DNA of 64,000 nucleotides from positions 9,792,938 to 9,856,937 of the forward strand of contig NZ_CP037423.1 in assembly GCF_007754155.1 (NCBI RefSeq), written 5' to 3'. Positions 63,644 to 64,000 of this stretch are shown one piece after another. Made by a program: the position numbers and the translations under genes. This stretch comes from Stieleria neptunia. GTDB taxonomy: Bacteria; Planctomycetota; Planctomycetia; Pirellulales; Pirellulaceae. Below the pieces are notes generated by a model. It was not told the DNA's origin. It saw nothing but the letters and a program-made list of their open reading frames with translations, and did not search any database. Positions within the stretch are counted from its first letter, which is position 1, and every line of letters starts with the position of its first letter.

Positions 63644-64000
63644 CGGTCGGCCACGACGACAGCCCGAGCCATCGCCGCTCTTTGTCAATGTACTCGATCG
63701 GAATCGTCGTGGGAAATCGAGTCACCCAATCAGCGGTCGGCACTTCAGGCGTCGGTTTGTCTTGGATCGTACTCGTACTCAGCATTGCGGTACTCGTGCT
63801 CGTACTCGATCGCCAGGCGTCGGTTTGCCTTCGCCGGCCGAGTCGACCGCGCACCTATCGAACCGTGACATCAAATGCGAAACCCAGGAAACGGAGGTTC
63901 GATGACATCCGGTGGGCGACCTTCGGGTCACGATCAAACGACGGCGAATCAATTGCCACAAAAGAACGCGAGAAGACGCGAAAGCAGAAGTGGGCGCTGT
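63644..64000. repeat. Non-coding cassette with repeat family R2, copy reaching the window end
   Basis: GGTCGGCCACGACGACAGC, TCAATGTACTCGATCGGAAT, GTACTCGTACTCAGC and CAATTGCCACAAAAGAACGC match copies a and b. No gene is supported; the cassette continues past the window. Confidence 0.6.

Noticed and set aside
44500..63650. Reading the attC-like sites as ordinary REP palindromes
   Set aside because: They have conserved outer GTT cores, variable centres and regular alternation with same-strand genes; REP elements lack this. The alternative remains testable.
1..64000. tRNA, rRNA or known riboswitch
   Set aside because: No cloverleaf, rRNA segment or known aptamer consensus was recognised by reading; a covariance search was not possible.

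Overview
The window is from a planctomycete, most likely of the Pirellulales / Rhodopirellula type. The evidence is a set of lineage-typical families: DUF1559 pseudopilin-like proteins, a DUF1573 protein, a DUF1501 gene overlapping a DUF1549/DUF1553 cytochrome-c gene, a DUF1080 protein, and Cys-rich beta-barrel porins of the BBP2 type. No rRNA or tRNA gene was recognised.

Positions 1-43.5 kb are ordinary core chromosome with genes on both strands. In order they hold: the end of obg with coaX; a degenerate J-domain membrane protein and an ArgE-like deacetylase; a Trm112-like protein, a secreted repeat-motif protein and a stress-protein homologue; miaE-ftsY; two tandem Cys-rich porin paralogues, each with its own terminator; a PII protein, a DUF3127 protein and a DUF1080 protein; a cluster of DUF1559, DUF1573, a zinc-ribbon/PilM fusion and a DUF1559-like lipoprotein; a TMTC-like membrane TPR protein; cydAB; a lipoprotein, a trypsin-like protein and a DapA-like/epimerase pair; rplU overlapping a membrane-anchored Ser/Thr kinase; the DUF1501-PSD1 pair; pgi; a REP-associated transposase with its REP palindromes; and a GH16 glucanase. 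Gaps often hold palindromic REP-like repeats.

From about 43.9 kb to the end of the window the character changes. About 19 small cassette genes (one disrupted), almost all unknown and all on the minus strand, are separated by about twenty sites of roughly 50-130 bp. The sites have the architecture of integron attC sites: outer cores of the form RYYYAAC...GTTRRRY, nested inverted arms and a variable centre. Several genes have their stop codon inside the attC core. This is read as a chromosomal integron cassette array. No integrase gene is in the window; from the gene orientation the integrase and attI should lie beyond position 64000.

The array has been invaded and is decaying. Four related modules (45.2-46.3, 47.6-48.9, 51.1-52.1 and 55.8-57.0 kb) carry an IS91-type right end, and each abuts a GTT attC core. 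The best preserved one encodes an N-terminal tyrosine-recombinase fragment joined to the C-terminus of an IS91-family transposase by an internal deletion. A second non-coding repeat family fills other cassettes, including a tandem duplication of 433 bp period. A complete ISKra4-like element (60843-62616, inverted repeats of about 24 bp, 8-bp target duplication) has split a cassette lipoprotein gene whose two halves rejoin in frame.
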